A stretch of DNA of 64,000 bases from Prosopocoilus inquinatus (taxonomy: Eukaryota > Arthropoda > Insecta > Coleoptera > Lucanidae), in the NCBI GenBank assembly GCA_036172665.1, contig CM069879.1, positions 21,801,924 through 21,865,923 of the forward strand, in the 5' to 3' direction. This document shows positions 22,435 through 33,187 of this stretch, piece by piece. The notes beneath the pieces are model-generated. The model saw nothing but the letters and a program-made list of their open reading frames with translations, had not been told where the DNA came from and searched no databases. The translations under genes were made by a program, and so were the position numbers. Each line of letters begins with the position of its first letter. Position 1 is the first letter of the stretch.

Positions 22435-23170
22435 GGTAAAAAGATTTAAAATGAATGCGGTTGGGAGTACAAGTGGGTTTCCTAAAGTTTTCAAAACGAT
22501 AAAGAGTATGAAACTCTTGACAGAATAAAGTCTAAGAAATTTAGCGAGTTATCGGATTCCACTTAAAGGATAAATTTTATTTTAGGATGCAAAGACTCTT
22601 CTAGCAAAGTGTTCAGTAGGGTCATATCAAAATATCGTCAACGTAACTTCCGTAGAATTTTATGTGATCTTTACACTTACTCTCATTACTGTTGAAGTAT
22701 TTATTTTCAAGGTTATTCATAAAAAGGTTTGCAAGTAGGGGGGATAACCAACTACCCATCTGTCTGGGCGTAAAATTTGTTGTTGAAAGTGCGAAAGGTT
22801 TGAGAGAGGGTGATTCTAAGAACATTGTTGAGGAAAAAAACTTGAGAGATTAGAGTAGATCAGTAGGTCATTCATAATTTCGATATATTCTTGAAGGATA
22901 TTGATTGAAGTTTAGAAATGAGATCCTGGGTGTTTTTTTTATCGAAAATTACATTACGTCGGTAAATTGCGATGTTTTTTAAAACTAGAATCCAGGAAGC
23001 TGGAAACTTTATGGGCAAGAGAGCCAGTGAATGGTACTATTGGTCTAATCGGGTTTATGTACTTTAGGTACTTTATCATTGTACTTTAGAATAAAGCACA
23101 ATGATTTTAAAAGGTTTTGTAATTTTCCGTAGGGGAATCTGATTTGGTAATCAGGCCATCAGGTTCTGGC
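22435..23170 (-). pseudogene. Penelope-like reverse transcriptase, degenerate
   Basis: In order on the minus strand: VPKVHKPD then PIVPFTGSLAHKVSSFLDSS (the family's PKIHK...RPIVSxxGSPTYxVSKFL), a frame-shifted stretch, PSLKPFALSTTNF, GSWLSPLLANLFMNNLE (GSPLSPxxANxFM, Pro replaced by Trp), FYGSYVDDILI (YVDD catalytic box intact), and, after the 22622 frame end, HPKIKFIL, ESDNSLNFLDFILSRVSYSL, the typical C-terminal NxLxFLDxxI motif. Several frameshifts and a stop make it inactive. This motif set separates Penelope RTs from LINE RTs. Confidence 0.85.
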
Positions 23171-23382
23171 TTTGTCTAAAATTTGTCTGGAAGGCATAGT
23201 GTTCTATTTGTTGTAGAGGTTTCTAACTATGTATTATAAATTTGGGGATCGCGTTCTTGAAATTGCAGTTCTTTAAAAATCAAATTGTGGGGAACACACA
23301 TTTTTTCTTGAAGGATAAATTCGAAAATTGTCTGAGAAGGACAGCCCGATTTGCTGTGTTAACGTTAAGTATAAAAAAATTT

Positions 23383-23590
23383 GTTGCAAATAGTCTTCGA
23401 TTGCAGTGAAAACCTCGAACAGCCTCTGTACAGCTGTTTCAGCCCTATTTGGGGTTCTTCAGCAGAAACGTAGCTCGAAATTTCCACTGCAAACCAAAAA
23501 CGACTTGATCAATTTAAATTCGCTTCAATTTATCTATCCTACTGCAATGTCAGGTCAAAAAGCGATTGTAGGATGTAGCTGTTTTACCTA
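23383..23590 (+). repeat. Dispersed Penelope-associated repeat, longest single copy
   Basis: Begins TGTTGCAAATAGTCTTCGAT and ends GTAGCTGTTTTACCTATTTT. It carries the core GCAGTGAAAACCTC, CCTCTGTACAGCTGTTTCAG and AGCAGAAACGTAGCTCG, then CTATCCTACTGCAATGTCAG and AAAAAGCGATTGTAGGATGT. All other copies are deleted or rearranged versions of this order. Confidence 0.8.
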
Positions 23591-25012
23591 TTTTGTATAA
23601 ACATCCTACGATTTTTGTAGCCAAAATATTGGGAAGTTCAAAGGTGAGTCTTGCTACAATTTTTCGAATTCATTTATTCTGAGCCGAAACATGACCGCGG
23701 TTTCGCCACAGCGACATTTTCAAGTGTTCACATGTTCGGATGCTTCAAGAAACTGAAAAGGAAAGAGAAATTAGACTAAAAGTATTAAAAGTAAATAATA
23801 CTTACGCCCTGCTCTGTAGAACATGGTTGCTGACCTATGGTCACGGTGTAAAATGACTACAGAAATATAGATTTTTTTTGTTTTTAAATAGACACCAAGT
23901 ATGTACGTTTCTTGTGTCCGAAAACGTTACAGTTTTTCTTTTTCCTCGTATCTTTATTTTGCATTATTTAATTGGAGATCACTGAAACAATTGTTGCAGA
24001 ACAACACAAAAAAGATCCAATTGGAAAACAGTAAGAAAGAAAAAACAACATTCCTTAATTTTGCCATTCATTTCTTTTAAGAGACTTATTACTATATATA
24101 GGATAAATATATTTTGCGCGATTCAAATTCTAATGAAGCAATATAAGATATTAGACCATAGCGTGTAAACAAACGCGAGGGCTGCGGAGATAATTAACGC
24201 CGCTACAGCAATGGTGTTACTCAGTATAACAAAAAACAGAGCAATATTGCCGCAATAAAAAATTACAGTTGTGTAATCAATTCTTCTTGTTTAAATGTGT
24301 AAAGATTTCCAGAGTAATTAGTTGACCAGTTGTACTTCGACAGGCGAACTTTATTACGACATTGCGTCATCTAGTAAGAACGCCGTAAATTATTTTCACA
24401 GTCCCATTACACAATGTGCCTGTTCGATACATTTTTACGGCGCTACTGAAACGATGGCGTGTACTTACTGAAATCCTATGCTTACTTATTACTAAGGCCT
24501 CGAATCTGAGGGTCCAAACTCAGAGGCGTTGTACTCCGCGCGCGCTGGGGCTCGATTTCTCGCTGCATTTCCGATAGGCACGGGGATTCTACGATCGAAT
24601 TCTGCGTATCATTAATTTTGATTTTGACGATTCGACATTTATTTGATTGCTCAGTCTCTCCGTAAATATTGAAGAATTCAAAATTTACTTACAGAAAGTG
24701 TCTCTCACAACCTGTTATGTTGAGAGATCATTTTCTCGCTTTAAAAGACAAGACATTCTCACGGCAAATCGAAATGAACGAACGAACGAAAATTTGGAAC
24801 GTTATTTAATAATTAATTTTAATAACAATGAATAACTAAGAAATTTTAGTATTTTCTTCCTTGTTCGAAGTTCAAATACCTGAGAATACTCAACAATGCG
24901 CGTCTCTGTTAAACCGGGCAATCGAACGATTCAGATCTGCGCTACACCGGGGGTGTTACGATGCATAATCGGTATCTGGGAGACTGGACGGGCTATTTTC
25001 CTCGATGCTCTA
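23591..25012. other. Non-coding stretch, no gene seen
   Basis: AT-rich with a CpG-containing segment near 24470-24600 (CCGCGCGCGCTGGGGCTCG). No coding or transposon motif recognised. Confidence 0.5.
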
Positions 25013-25020
25013 CTTATTAC

Positions 25021-25245
25021 CAGGGAAAAGAATTCAGGCCACTTAGTGTTGAATGCTTTTTACGTCGAATGTACTATTTACTCCTTTACTACCTTTCCGC
25101 GGCTCCGACGCATCGAATTGTTATTGAGTGGTAGGGGAAAAGGGCGTTCGCACTTCGCAGAAACTCTTGCGGGCGAGGCTGATACAGTCCGAGAACTAAA
25201 TTTTAGTACCGATCGCGGAACAAGTGTTCCGAATTCTTTTCCCTG
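25021..25245. mobile_element. hAT-type MITE (225 bp) with perfect 8-bp TSD
   Basis: TIR CAGGGAAAAGAATTC at the left and GAATTCTTTTCCCTG at the right, perfect over 15 bp with partial pairing beyond. It is flanked by CTTATTAC at 25013-25020 and 25246-25253, an exact 8-bp duplication. An 8-bp TSD and CAGGG termini are diagnostic for hAT. The 120-codon frame across it (24896-25258) is not a gene, since it extends out of the element. Confidence 0.92.
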
Positions 25246-25450
25246 CTTATTACTATAAGCATGTCCTAATTTATTCGCCAGCCTTGCCCTTCATTTTTTT
25301 TTTAAGAAACTGATTACCAGACTCGATACAAAATCAGGAAAAGAGTTAAAATAACCATGTGAATCCAATGCATGATAAATTTTATTACGGCAGTACAATC
25401 ACATTCTAATATTATTGTAGCTGTTCAACGGAAAATAACATTAAAATTTA

Positions 25451-26047
25451 CTGGGTGTCTTATAACATACGGAGGAGTTTTAAAGGGCAGTTAGAGGAGA
25501 TCAAACTAAAGCTTTTTTCTTAATAAACTTTTCGTAAAATGTCAATAACTAAAAAGTTACAAGAGGTTAAAGTGAAATTACTTAATAAACAAAAGTTACT
25601 ATTCGGAGTAATATTGCACGTTTTAAATTCTAATTTGGGGTATTTAAGAGTTAATTGAACGCTGCTTTACAGGAAACAACTATCTAAAAAAATGTAGTCA
25701 CGTAAAAGTTGCGGCTATTTCATTTTTTCTTTTAATCCCCAAAAACGGATTTTCGTATTGTTGTACATCGCTTACTCATTAAAACAAAACTTGTAAATAG
25801 ATTCACACAGACATTTTATGAATGGTAGTTGCGATAAATTTAGAGTTTATTTGACAATAAAGTTGCAGTTTGTGAAATAATTTTGATTAATTAAGAAGTT
25901 GTAGGCGTAAAGAAGAAATTAAGACAGTTAAACTGCTGTAACTTTCTTGTTATTGGGTTTCGGTCAAAAACGAATTAAGAAAAAAGCTTTACTTTGATAT
26001 CCTGCAGCTACCCTTTCAATCTCCTCCGTAGGTTATGAGACATCCAG
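25451..26047. mobile_element. Tc1/mariner-type MITE (597 bp)
   Basis: Left end CTGGGTGTCTTATAACATAC, right end (read inward) CTGGATGTCTCATAACCTAC; pairing continues through GGAGGAG and AAAGGG and again at AAAGCTTTTTTCTTAA, over about 70 bp. TA flanks both ends (25449-25450, 26048-26049). The interior is AT-rich with no transposase. Confidence 0.85.
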
Positions 26048-26568
26048 TATAACTACGAATGAACAAGGATGTTCAATACTTACTTGGGTTAGCCTTAAAC
26101 TGGTTTCGGCGAGGAACTTTTTTATTGTGTTTTTATTAGGTATTTGATGCACGCGGTTATTTCATTTCCTTTTCCTAATTTTGTCGCGATCTGCTGATTA
26201 CTATGAGAATTCCTAATTTCTTGTTAATAGTGTACAGAGCAAAATTTATTTTAGTCGGTAATAATCTGAATATAAAACATATTTTGGTTTGTAAACAAAT
26301 TATAAAGACTCTTAATAAACTTATTATTATTACTAACCTGGATAAAAATATTTTTTGTTTTTCTTAGAAATCGTTTGAGGCGAACCCAAGCGATTTAAAT
26401 GCCCAACCTAAACAGTTTACGTTTATTAATTATTATCCGTCGTTTGTGATCATAAATTCATAAATGCCCCTATAATTTTTTTATTATTCGAAAATTTTAT
26501 ATCTGTGGAGAGAGTTCGACTCTTCTAAACATTACGTAAGTAAGCAGAGCAGAGATTTTAAATTAAAG

Positions 26569-26850
26569 GGATTCTGTAACTTATCCAGGGGCCGTTAAAA
26601 TTTAAAGGTCCTTTAAAATTTAAAATACTAAGTTCTATGATTGGTTGTTACCGTAGCAACAAAATTTAACAGCCCTTTAAATTTATTGCTTTTCTTATAG
26701 AATGGGCCTCTAAAGGGGCTATTCTCTATCGAGTACGTTAAATATAACGGACTGTTGCAATGGTAACGACTTAACAAGAAGCTTTATGCTTGGTTGTCAC
26801 CGTAACAACAGACCTTTAAATTTATCGTATTCGATACAGAATTGCCCCTT
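26569..26850. mobile_element. Two adjacent palindromic MITE copies (family C)
   Basis: Copy C1 (about 26569-26712) and copy C2 (about 26717-26850) each run from an ATTCTGTA/TATTCT end to an AGAAT/GAATTG end with GGGGCC/GGCCCC flanks, and carry a central hairpin with GGTTGTTACCGTAGCAAC. C2 is nearly a full palindrome: GGGGCTATTCTCTATCGAGT pairs with its right end TCGATACAGAATTGCCCC. A third copy lies at 28446-29119. Confidence 0.7.
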
Positions 26851-28445
26851 AAGCCTACTGTAAACCATTACTGTAAACTTGTATAAATCAATTCCTTATA
26901 TGATGAGTATTACAACAATAAGTCCCATAACCGAATCCCATATAAGTTGGATTTTTTTTTTACATCTTTCAAAATAGTTCATTGTTTATCTGTTATACAT
27001 ATAACACATCTTCGTAATTTATAAGAATATTTATTTAATCTACTGTTGAATTTGCCTAATAAATCAAATGAGCCACCAGGCAGAGTGATCGGTATCGTAA
27101 CTATCTGCGTCGCTTGAAGAATTTATTACGTGCTGGGACGAAGCATTTGCAAACGTTACGTACCTGATTTATTGTAGCAGAGGATCCCAAAGCATTGCGA
27201 AAAGATTAGTGGCCTTGCATTGGTATCAATTTATGTGCGACGCTTAGAAAGTTCTTGCCTGCAGTATTTCCATCATTAAATCGGCATTAAGGGTAATGGG
27301 ACTTCACTTTTTCAGGGTTCCAGAAAAATCCTATCTAGAGGGCACTCCACATGTTTTGTTTTGCAAATAAATTGGGTTTTGCAAGAGCAAATATGTAAGT
27401 GCATGTGGGAATACGTTTTTCGCCCTTGTTGAAAATAAAATAGAAGTAGTTACGTTAACGTCGGCTTATAATTATTGCAAGAGCACAGAGGACGTAAGAA
27501 CAAATTGAAATATCCAAGCTCAAGCAGCGTTATATCTGCGAGATTTGTCTTGACTTATTTCATAGTTCAGCGCCAACTTTTCATGTTTATGCCCCGCTGT
27601 ATTTCATCCCTCGTATTATAAGCCCCGTAAAAATACCAGCAGCGCAGTGCCGAGGAAATATATACATGCATTAATTTACAAATTAAACGTTTTCTGTACG
27701 GATGCTCTGTAATTTTGCTAATCCTATTAAAAGTATCACATAGCCCGGGTAGGCCTCTTGGTTTATTGATCCGCACCTCGCCCCTTGCACCCTCCGCCGT
27801 TCGGAATTTATTCGGGGGGCATCGCATGCATTCGGCGACCGTCCTCACCCCTATAATATACGAAACATCGAGATTTACATTGCGGTCATAAAGTTAACAA
27901 ATTTTTATTATAATAATTTGCGCACAGTCGGGGCCGTAAAATAATAAAAGTTTATTCGCTTTCTTCGCGCGTTTTACGTAAACGAATTTTCCGCTTATTT
28001 TTCCACTTTACACTGCATGAATTTAAAATATGATTTTTCTTCTTTTCGTGTGTTGCGCCATTATACAACTTATTTATTTTTCTCCGCTCGTAACTTCGGG
28101 CATTTTCCATCCAACTTCTCGGCCCAATATTCACTTCTGGAATCATAAAACATAGAAATCATTTCATTCTTATTTTCTTTTTTAATTATAATTCTAATAA
28201 AAAGTTTCTACTTTTTGATTTCTACCACGTTTTTAATTACAACTTAGTTTTAGTAGTCTGAAGATCTTCAGTGTTATTAATCGGTTGCTTTGCAATTTCT
28301 CTCACTATTTTAGCAAAGTTAAAAAAGAATGTATACTGCTTGTAAAAAAGTTCATTACAGTCATGACTTGCATGACTGTATTTTAAATCTTAAGGAGTCT
28401 CTAAATTTGAACAGCCCGCTAATAAGTTACAGAATCTGCCCCATT
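26851..28445. other. Non-coding stretch, no gene seen
   Basis: AT-rich with a GC-richer CpG segment at 27740-27850. Short open frames at 27848-27567 and 28146-27952 (minus) have no motif. Confidence 0.5.
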
Positions 28446-29119
28446 GGGGTCTATTCTGTATTAAGTACGTTAAGTTTAACGGACTGTTGCTATGGTAACA
28501 ACCAATCACAAAGTTTTATGATTGGTTGTTACCATAGTAACAGGGGAGTACGTTAAATTTAAACAGATAAAACAGCGACATCTTACGATCGCTTTTTGAC
28601 CTGACATTGCAGTAGGATAGACAAACTGAAGCGGGATTTGCTCCTATTAAGTCCCCTATGCAAGGCGGCCATGCTTGCTGTCAAAGCATAATGAAAGTTT
28701 TAAAAAGATTTGTTGCAAATCGTTTTTGATTGCAGTGAAAACTTCGAGCAGCCTCTGTACAGCTGTTTCAGCCCTGCTTGGGGCTTCGTCAGCAGAGACG
28801 TAGCTCGACATTCCCACTGCAAACAAAATGTCAGGTCAAAAAGCGATCGTAAGATGTCGCTGTTTTATCTGTTCATAACTCTTACATCACAATTGCGAAT
28901 AAATTGGACAAGTCGTTTTTGTTTGCAGTGGGAATGTCGAGCTACGTCTCTGCTGACGAAGCCCCAAGCAGGGCTGAAACAGCTGTACAGAGGCTGCTCG
29001 AGGTTTTCACTGCAATCAAAAACTATTTGTAACAATTTTTTTTAAATTTAAAGGCCTGCTGCTATAGTAACAATATAACAGTCTGTTAAATTTAACGTAC
29101 TCGATACAGAATAGATCCT
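28446..29119. mobile_element. Palindromic MITE (family C) split by a nested palindrome
   Basis: Left end GGGGTCTATTCTGTATTAAG and right end TCGATACAGAATAGATCC are inverted. Next to the left end is a hairpin whose arms GTTGCTATGGTAACAACCAA and TTGGTTGTTACCATAGTAAC flank a short loop (about 28486-28541). Family sequence stops at about 28560 and resumes at about 29040 with TTTAAATTTAAAGGCCTG; the shared TAAATTTAAA at both junctions may be a target duplication of the inserted palindrome. Confidence 0.75.
28561..29043. mobile_element. Nested head-to-head Penelope-associated repeat palindrome
   Basis: Two inverted-repeat pairs interlock. A perfect 45-bp pair lies at 28562-28606 and 28828-28872 (AACAGATAAAACAGCGACAT and complement). 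A pair of about 117 bp with roughly 3 mismatches lies at 28711-28827 and 28917-29034. The order shows two copies of the 23383-type repeat in opposite orientation sharing a middle. The 111-codon open frame across it is a by-product. Confidence 0.85.
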
Positions 29120-29136
29120 CCACAATTAGCTGATTA

Positions 29137-29963
29137 CACAGTCCCGCAAAAAAATATTTTTTTCAGATCTGGAAGTTAGATTATGTCTACTGCATGTTTT
29201 CGAGTTCGCTGAATCCGAATCCGCGACCCACTTCATTCCATCTCGTTAGGTTTTACCAATAACCCCATATAACCTCAGAACCCAAGCTGTTCTATTACAG
29301 ACAAACGACCCTGTAAAGAGAGCTATGCACCCACAACTTGTAACCGTACAGATTTAACTCCAAACCCCTAACCCCATAACCCAAAAACCTCATAATCGAT
29401 GACTCCAGTAACCACGTTACTCAGTAATTTGATTAAATTTCTTATCGCCCCATATATCAAGAAATTTATTAAGCTCTATAATCCCCTAATCCCATAATCC
29501 TTTAACCCCATAATCTTTAATTCCAATAACCATATTATTGTTCACGTGGTCATGAGATTATGAGGTTATTCTTTAAGAAATTACAGGGTTATGGTATTAT
29601 CGGGTTAGAGGGATTTGGAGTTAGGTAGCAGGATTATATTCCGTTTATAGAGCCCTGATAAATCCCGCACTGAGAAATCATATTAAACTACTGAGTAACA
29701 TGGTTATTGGGACTTATCGCTTATGGGGTTATAGGATTATGGGATTAGGGGCTTCGGGGCTCAATGTATAGGGTTATACGGTTATTGTGGGTGCAGTTTC
29801 CTACAAAACCGTTGTGTGTGGGAGTTGAAAGCTTGGGTTATGGGGTTACATGGGGTTATTCGGAAAACTTGACGTGATGGAGTGAAATGCGATTCACCGA
29901 CCTCGAATACATGTAGTAGACACAGTCTGACCTCCAGATCTTAAAAGAATATGAGGGACTGTG
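29137..29963. mobile_element. 827-bp foldback element rich in AACCCC-like repeats
   Basis: Starts CACAGTCCCGCAAAAAAATA and ends ATATGAGGGACTGTG, flanked by TTA on each side (29134-29136, 29964-29966). The outer arms pair for well over 100 bp (AGATCTGGAAGTTAGATTAT with its partner ending CTGACCTCCAGATCT). The inner arms are irregular runs of ATAACCCC/CTAATCCC on the left and GGGGTTAT/GGGATTA on the right, so nearly the whole element is one imperfect palindrome. TTA duplication and CAC termini suggest PIF/Harbinger, tentatively. No coding capacity. Confidence 0.85.
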
Positions 29964-29966
29964 TTA

Positions 29967-31750
29967 TTAATCAATCAAATCGACAAAATCGATTAAAACT
30001 TTGACATATATTTGCTTTCTCATGTAAAACAATCGATCAAGAGATTGATTGAGGATTTTTTTCGTTTCTCATCTCTCAAAATGTTCTAAATAGTGGTCCA
30101 ATATAAAATCGTTTAAATAGCTGATCAAGTATTTGACGTTTATTTTATAATAAATTTATATTTTTTAAGTCAATTGATGAAGAGTGTAGTAATTAATGTA
30201 ATTAATTAAAGAAGTTGTTAATTCACTATCCTTAAGCATCATATCTTTGGACAAATATGATCAGCCAATAATTCTAAATCTTTCGAAGTAATCTAGCAGT
30301 TGGATTTTATTCAATTAAAACATTATTTAAGTGTGTATATGTTCATATTTTAAGTGTTGTTAAATCAACCTACTCAGTTGATCGACAAATAAATTCGTTC
30401 AGTAAAGGTTGATCGAATAATCGATTAAAATTTTGATTAGGCATTTGTCACTTGTTTTTTCATACAAAATAATCCATCAAGAGTGCGATTAACGAATTCT
30501 TTTATCTCTCGCCGTTCATTATATTTAAAATAATCCAATAATAGTCGAATAATAAGTTCGATTAAAATTAACATTCCTTCACAAACAAAAGAACTGATTA
30601 ATTCTTTTGTTTATGAGACAAAACAATACAAAAGGTTGTTGAATTGAAAAATAATTTGTTTCTCATATTTTAAATCTACTCTGTCCTGGTTGACGTAATA
30701 ATCGACCGTTAATTATATTTAAAATGACGATTAAATTATCCACCAATTCCACGTTTTAGTTTTTATAAACAAAAAAATCGACCAAGGGCCCTTTTTTAAT
30801 CAAAAGATTTGTTTGCTCATATTTTGAAGAAAAAAAGCAACTTCGTCGACCGCACAAAGTATTTAAAATGTTGAACAAATGATAGTTTAAAAAGTCGATC
30901 AAGAATTTAACTTTGGTTAAAAGTCGAACAAGTGATCAAAAGATCAATTAGGTATTTGACGTCTACAAGACAGTTTGATAAAAAGATTAATTAACAGAAT
31001 TTTGCCCGACCGCTCAAAATATTTAAAGTGATGATCGAATGAATCATGCTTGATTAATCTAGAATTTATTTTACACTGAAAGACAGAGGCAGATTAAATA
31101 TCTGACGAAATTTTTGGGAATTAACTAACAGTTTGATTAATAAAAGAAATTTTTGCTCTTCACGCATTCATAATAAAAGAAATTTTTGTTCTTCACGCAT
31201 TAAAATTCTACCTCACTGATTAACTATAGTTTAGTGCTACTAAAGTGATGACTGAGTAATCGATTTAATTATCAATCAAGTATTTAACGTTTGTCTTACA
31301 AGAAAAAGATACCAATAGCTTGATTGATCAAATAATTCTTTATTCCTCGCACTTTGGAAAACCGACCTAGTTGATCAATTATATTATTAACCATTCTAAA
31401 CATATTATAATAAACAATCGATTAAATAAACGGTTGATCAAGAATTTGACGTTTCTTTTTTCTTGCTCGTCCTTTGAATGGACTTTCCCCGTAAATATGC
31501 TGTACATAGACTGTCGTTTAATTATTTGACATAAACAGAAAAGTTAGTCGAATTTTGAGAAACCGACTCACCTAATCAATCGGATTCTTCAGCATATTTA
31601 ACCTGCACAATCGAATGTGGGTAATGAGTAACTGAGTAATTCACTCAGTTCAAAAAGTTCATCTTCGATTAAAAGGAGTTCTGGAAACATTTGATGAGTT
31701 TCATACACAAAATAGTTTGATTAATCCAATTTTTTGTCCCCTATTCTTAG
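29967..31750. repeat. Degenerate AT-rich tandem array
   Basis: A phrase like AATCGATTAAA...GATCAAGTATTTGACGTTT...CTCATGTAAAACAATCGATC recurs in altered form near 30000, 30125, 30437, 30896, 30950, 31096, 31275 and 31436, with spacings of roughly 50-180 bp. GATCAA/TTGATC and ATTAAT words are strongly enriched. It looks like an old satellite whose copies have drifted. A dot-plot would be needed to fix the unit. Confidence 0.55.
31139..31202. repeat. 33-bp tandem duplication
   Basis: AATAAAAGAAATTTTTGCTC...CACGCATTCAT is followed directly by AATAAAAGAAATTTTTGTTC...CACGCATT. One mismatch is seen. It lies inside the older degenerate array and is a recent slippage event. Confidence 0.85.
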
Positions 31751-32443
31751 TTACACGCACGCGCACACGTTCATTGTTTAGGGTTTAGGCTTTTCACATA
31801 AAAGTGATACATGCTTACGTAATAATATTGATTACATAAATATATTTTCTTACCGCTCTTCCGCAAACAAAGCGATTACATTCATTCTTCTATTGTTGGC
31901 GTGCATTATTAAGCTTGGGGACAATCTACTGATGAAAGGAGGGGTCTGTGATACTTGTCATTACCATTCAGTTGTATACAATATATTTTGATTTATGCCT
32001 TGATTTTATTTATCGCACTGTTCCCTTTCCAATTTCATTGAGTTGCAATGGATTTGTGCCTGTTGTATGTTGCTCGCTTTTTTAACAACGTAATTAAGAG
32101 TTAATTACATTAATTGCGTCTTTTTTTCCAATCTGCCACTAAAAACGTCTCCTGTCGCGCAGAAGCTAATTAAATTCGTTAAAAAACGCGGCGATTTTTA
32201 GGCGCAGCAGAACTGAACCATGAAGGCATGCGTTAAGAATTCGTAAAAGTATTGTTAAGTGTAGCAACAAGTCAATGTCATATGCATACAGTACTTGCCG
32301 TGTACAATTTAATATAATTTGTCGGGGGGAAAAAAATTCTAATAAAACAGAAAGAACATAGGTGAGGCCGACACAAGGTGGGGTTCGCGATTTTTAAGAA
32401 AGAAAACTATTATTGCGGGGCAATGAAGGCCGTAAATGTACTA

Positions 32444-32449
32444 TATAAA
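32444..32449 (+). promoter_or_regulatory. TATA box of the cuticle-type gene
   Basis: TATAAA in the context GTACTATATAAACTGGG, 54 bp before the start codon. A transcription start near 32474 would leave a 5' UTR of about 30 nt, usual for small insect cuticle genes. The neighbouring strand shows no competing signal. Confidence 0.65.
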
Positions 32450-32502
32450 CTGGGGTAACTAAATTGGAGGCACATTGTGAAGTGCTTCGGCTGGTATCAA
32501 CG

Positions 32503-32980
32503 ATGAACACTTTGGTAAGTAAGCCTTTGGTGACTTTATTTTTGTGTATGTAAAGTGTTGGTTCGGTTTCTGCAGATCGTATGTGCAGTTCTTAGCTTTG
32601 CGGTCTTCGCCACCGCAAGACCAGGCGGTTGGGGCGGACACGGAGGCTGGGGAGGTCATGGCGATTGGGATGGTGATTGGGATGATGGTGGCGGATGGGA
32701 TGATGGTTCCTGGGACGACGGTTCCTGGGGTGGACACGGTGGTTGGGGCGGTGATGCCATTATCGGCCATGGTGTGGCTGTCGTAGGACCAGCCGCTGGA
32801 GGTGGTACTCACTCTGGCACTTGGAACGGTGCATTGTCCGCTGGACACGGACATGGAATAGCTGTGGTCGGACCCGGAACTGTACCAGCTGCTATAGTTG
32901 GACCTTCCGGAAAAGTCGCCGCCGATGGTCTCTACGGAATCGGACATGGTGGGCATGGTCTTGGACATGGTCATTGGTGA
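32503..32980 (+). CDS. Secreted Gly/Trp/His-rich cuticle-type protein (2 exons, 138 aa)
   Basis: Exon 1 (32503-32514) encodes MNTL; a 61-bp phase-0 intron follows (32515-32575, GTAAGT...TTTCTGCAG); exon 2 (32576-32980) encodes the rest. The frame is open upstream of exon 2 only to a GTG, with no ATG, which supports the spliced start. Residues 1-18 are a signal peptide (IVCAVLSFAVFATA, cleavage before RPGG). Residues 19-64 are low-complexity Gly/Trp/Asp/His with WDDGS repeats; 65-138 carry three AxVGP units (72-76, 100-104, 110-114), then GPSGKVAADGLYG and a GHG-rich tail ending GHGHW. A tiny first exon interrupting the signal peptide and VGPSGxVAxxG motifs are common in insect cuticle proteins; extracellular cuticle is the likely site. 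No chitin-binding RR motif is seen. The exact family is uncertain. Confidence 0.88.
32515..32575 (+). other. Intron of the cuticle-type gene (61 bp)
   Basis: Donor GTAAGT directly after codon 4 and acceptor TTCGGTTTCTGCAG before ATCGTATGTGCAG. Phase 0. The length is near the insect minimum. Joining the two exons gives a continuous signal peptide. Confidence 0.88.
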
Positions 32981-33181
32981 ACCTAAACGGAAACCCAAAT
33001 CTGTAACTGTGAATTCATTTGATGGCTGTAAATTATTTTCTCCTTTTAGCTACGCTCTTGCAGTATTCCCCCAATATACAGGGTGTCAAATAATTTGCTA
33101 CTTGCAGATCCTCTATATATACCTAATCGACTACCGACTATAGCTAATACGTGTATATATGTTATATAACATTAACTGTGC

Positions 33182-33187
33182 AATAAA
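33182..33187 (+). terminator. Poly(A) signal of the cuticle-type gene
   Basis: AATAAA in GTGCAATAAATATGTC, 202 bp after the stop codon, followed by a GT/T-rich stretch. The 3' UTR contains TACAGGGTGT at 33075, a MITE-end-like motif. Confidence 0.6.

Larger units (their letters stand above)
22435..23590 (-). mobile_element. Penelope-like element remnant
   Basis: A degenerate Penelope-type reverse transcriptase (22435-23170) lies on the minus strand, and about 210 bp upstream of it is a copy of a dispersed repeat (23383-23590) found four times in the window, partly head-to-head. Penelope-like elements carry pseudo-LTRs often arranged in inverted or tandem order, so the repeat is plausibly this family's terminal region. 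That link rests on adjacency and is inference. No GIY-YIG endonuclease is recognised. Confidence 0.7.

Noticed and set aside
24896..25258. 120-codon plus-strand frame
   Set aside because: It runs across the hAT MITE (25021-25245) and its TSD into unique DNA and resembles no family, so it is accidental.
28710..29045. 111-codon plus-strand frame
   Set aside because: It lies wholly in a near-perfect inverted repeat; the two halves are complementary, so the frame is a by-product of the palindrome.
32459..32998. 179-codon minus-strand frame across the cuticle-type gene
   Set aside because: It is the antisense shadow of low-complexity Gly/Trp codons; it has Thr/Ser/Pro-rich sequence with no motif, while the plus strand has TATA box, signal peptide, intron and poly(A) signal.
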